The notes beneath the pieces were generated by a model that searched no databases, was not told the origin of the DNA, and saw only the letters and a list, made by a program, of their open reading frames with translations. The position numbers and the translations under genes were made by a program. A stretch of 6,730 nt of DNA from DATMBL01 sp050735975 (lineage in GTDB: Bacteria > Desulfobacterota > Binatia > UBA9968). The stretch lies in assembly GCA_050735975.1 (NCBI GenBank), contig JBOHVS010000329.1:1-6730 (forward strand). Reading direction: 5' to 3'. Shown in pieces: positions 6,075 through 6,730 of the stretch (the first letter of the stretch is position 1; each line of letters opens with the position of its first letter).

Positions 6075-6323
6075 ATGGCGCGCATAGAGATTGGTAAACA
6101 TCTGGCAGCTGATACCCGTGTTTGCCGTGGTCGCTTGATTTTTAAAGGCACGCGAATTCTTGTTTCCGATGCGCTTGAATTGACAAAAGCGGGGTATACT
6201 CCTGAGGCAATCGCCCGCCAATATCGCGGCATTATCACGGCGAAAGGGGTGCGGGAGGCGTTAGCGCTTACCCGCCGCGGTATTGTCAGAGAAATTTTGG
6301 CGAGAACTAAAACCGCCGCGTGA
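6075..6323 (+). CDS. DUF433 family protein, probable antitoxin
   Basis: An 82-residue protein with the DUF433 (PF04255) signature: DTRVCRGRLIFKGTRILVSD at 13-32, followed by a helix-turn-helix-like part (LELTKAGYTPEAIARQY, then ITAKGVREALAL). Full-length for the family. DUF433 proteins are commonly encoded directly before a PIN-like partner and act as VapB-type antitoxins that bind the toxin and often their own promoter (family knowledge). Here the stop overlaps the next gene's GTG start by four bases (GTGA, 6320-6323), the classic coupled arrangement. Autoregulation is likely but no operator was identified. It reads divergently from the SBP array. A basic C-terminus (RRGIVREILARTKT) could contact DNA or the toxin. 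Confidence 0.87.
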   Translation: MARIEIGKHLAADTRVCRGRLIFKGTRILVSDALELTKAGYTPEAIARQYRGIITAKGVREALALTRRGIVREILARTKTAA

Positions 6324-6706
6324 TCGTTCTGGATCACAACATCCCCGAGGACCAGGCGGAGCAGCTTCGTCGACGGCGAATTCACTTTCGGCAAATCGGG
6401 TTTGAAGTGGGGCGACCCGAGTGGGATGACCAACAAGAGATTCTTCGGTTTCTGCACGCGACCAAAAAAGTCACGTTTTTTACGCGTGACCTCGGGTTCT
6501 TTCGCGCCCCGTTGCGTCATCCTAACTACTGTCTTGCGGCGTTGACCGTGCCTCTCTTGGAAACAGCCCTTTACATTTCTAAGTTCCTGCGCCATCCTCA
6601 TTTCAACACCAGAGCCAGGCGGAATGGGAAAGTCGTAAGAGTTTCGACAAGGAGCATAACTTTTTGGGAGATGGGCCGGCATCGACACAGCACCGCCCGT
6701 TGGTAA
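6320..6706 (+). CDS. DUF5615 PIN-like protein, probable VapC-type toxin
   Basis: A 128-residue protein starting at GTG (6320), overlapping the DUF433 stop by 4 bp with no separate ribosome site, so translation is probably coupled. The N-terminus IVLDHNIPE carries the first PIN-type acidic residue (D5). WDDQQEIL (35-42) offers the middle acids (D36, D37 or E40), and TRDLGFF (55-61) carries D57. This layout matches the DUF5615/Mut7-C-like PIN proteins that pair with DUF433. The expected activity is Mg-dependent RNA cleavage in the cytoplasm, held in check by the upstream protein. The C-terminal half (HPNYCLAAL, LETALYISKFLRHP, GKVVRV, ITFWEMG) is intact, so the gene looks functional. The target RNA is unknown. 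Only 24 bases remain after the stop and I see nothing in them. Confidence 0.85.
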   Translation: MIVLDHNIPEDQAEQLRRRRIHFRQIGFEVGRPEWDDQQEILRFLHATKKVTFFTRDLGFFRAPLRHPNYCLAALTVPLLETALYISKFLRHPHFNTRARRNGKVVRVSTRSITFWEMGRHRHSTARW

Positions 6707-6730
6707 ACGCAATTATTGAGTCCCCTAGTT

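Noticed and set aside
5969..6712. 247-codon minus-strand open frame opposite the DUF433/DUF5615 genes
   Set aside because: It is antisense to two well-recognised genes and shows no family features apart from its last residues, which are part of the frameshifted SBP remnant.

Overview
The window looks like a chromosomal accessory segment of a moderately GC-rich Gram-negative bacterium. Four proteins have periplasm-type signal peptides ending in A-x-A, and the sensor protein is a two-TM periplasmic receptor. The combination of a paralog-rich COG2984/ABC_sub_bind family, intergenic word repeats and a PERSRR/EPVEG-type dispersed element is what I would expect from an uncultured proteobacterium-like lineage of soil or groundwater (Deltaproteobacteria/Binatia-, Rokubacteria- or Betaproteobacteria-like). 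That taxonomic guess is weak and rests on general impression only.

Layout. Almost everything is read on the minus strand, right to left. Upstream lies a frameshifted C-terminal remnant of a substrate-binding protein (SBP) gene (5889-6058). Then come four intact SBP paralogs, named here in transcription order: SBP1 (4771-5814), SBP2 (3608-4615), SBP3 (2511-3494) and SBP4 (1387-2436). A second, 15-codon SBP tail remnant (4680-4727) sits between SBP1 and SBP2. After a 196-bp gap follows a membrane sensor protein (1-1190) with TM, dCache-like, TM, HAMP and coiled-coil segments, cut off by the window edge before its output domain. On the plus strand at the right edge is a two-gene toxin-antitoxin-like module: DUF433 (6075-6323) and a DUF5615/PIN-like protein (6320-6706). 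It begins directly beside the broken SBP tail.

Repeats are the most unusual aspect. A 180-bp sequence occurs twice (2343-2522 and 5721-5900) with only two differences. Each copy carries the end of one SBP gene, the intergenic spacer, and the start plus first half of the signal peptide of the next, although the two downstream genes are otherwise diverged. The signal-peptide coding regions of all four SBPs and the DNA just after most SBP stop codons are made of short repeated words, and one junction has a dispersed PERSRR-type element.

How the genes may work together (inference): no permease or ATPase is visible, so the SBPs may be orphan binding proteins. Some may present ligands to the adjacent dCache sensor rather than feed a transporter. 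The array appears to evolve by duplication, tail loss and exchange of 5' modules at repeats.
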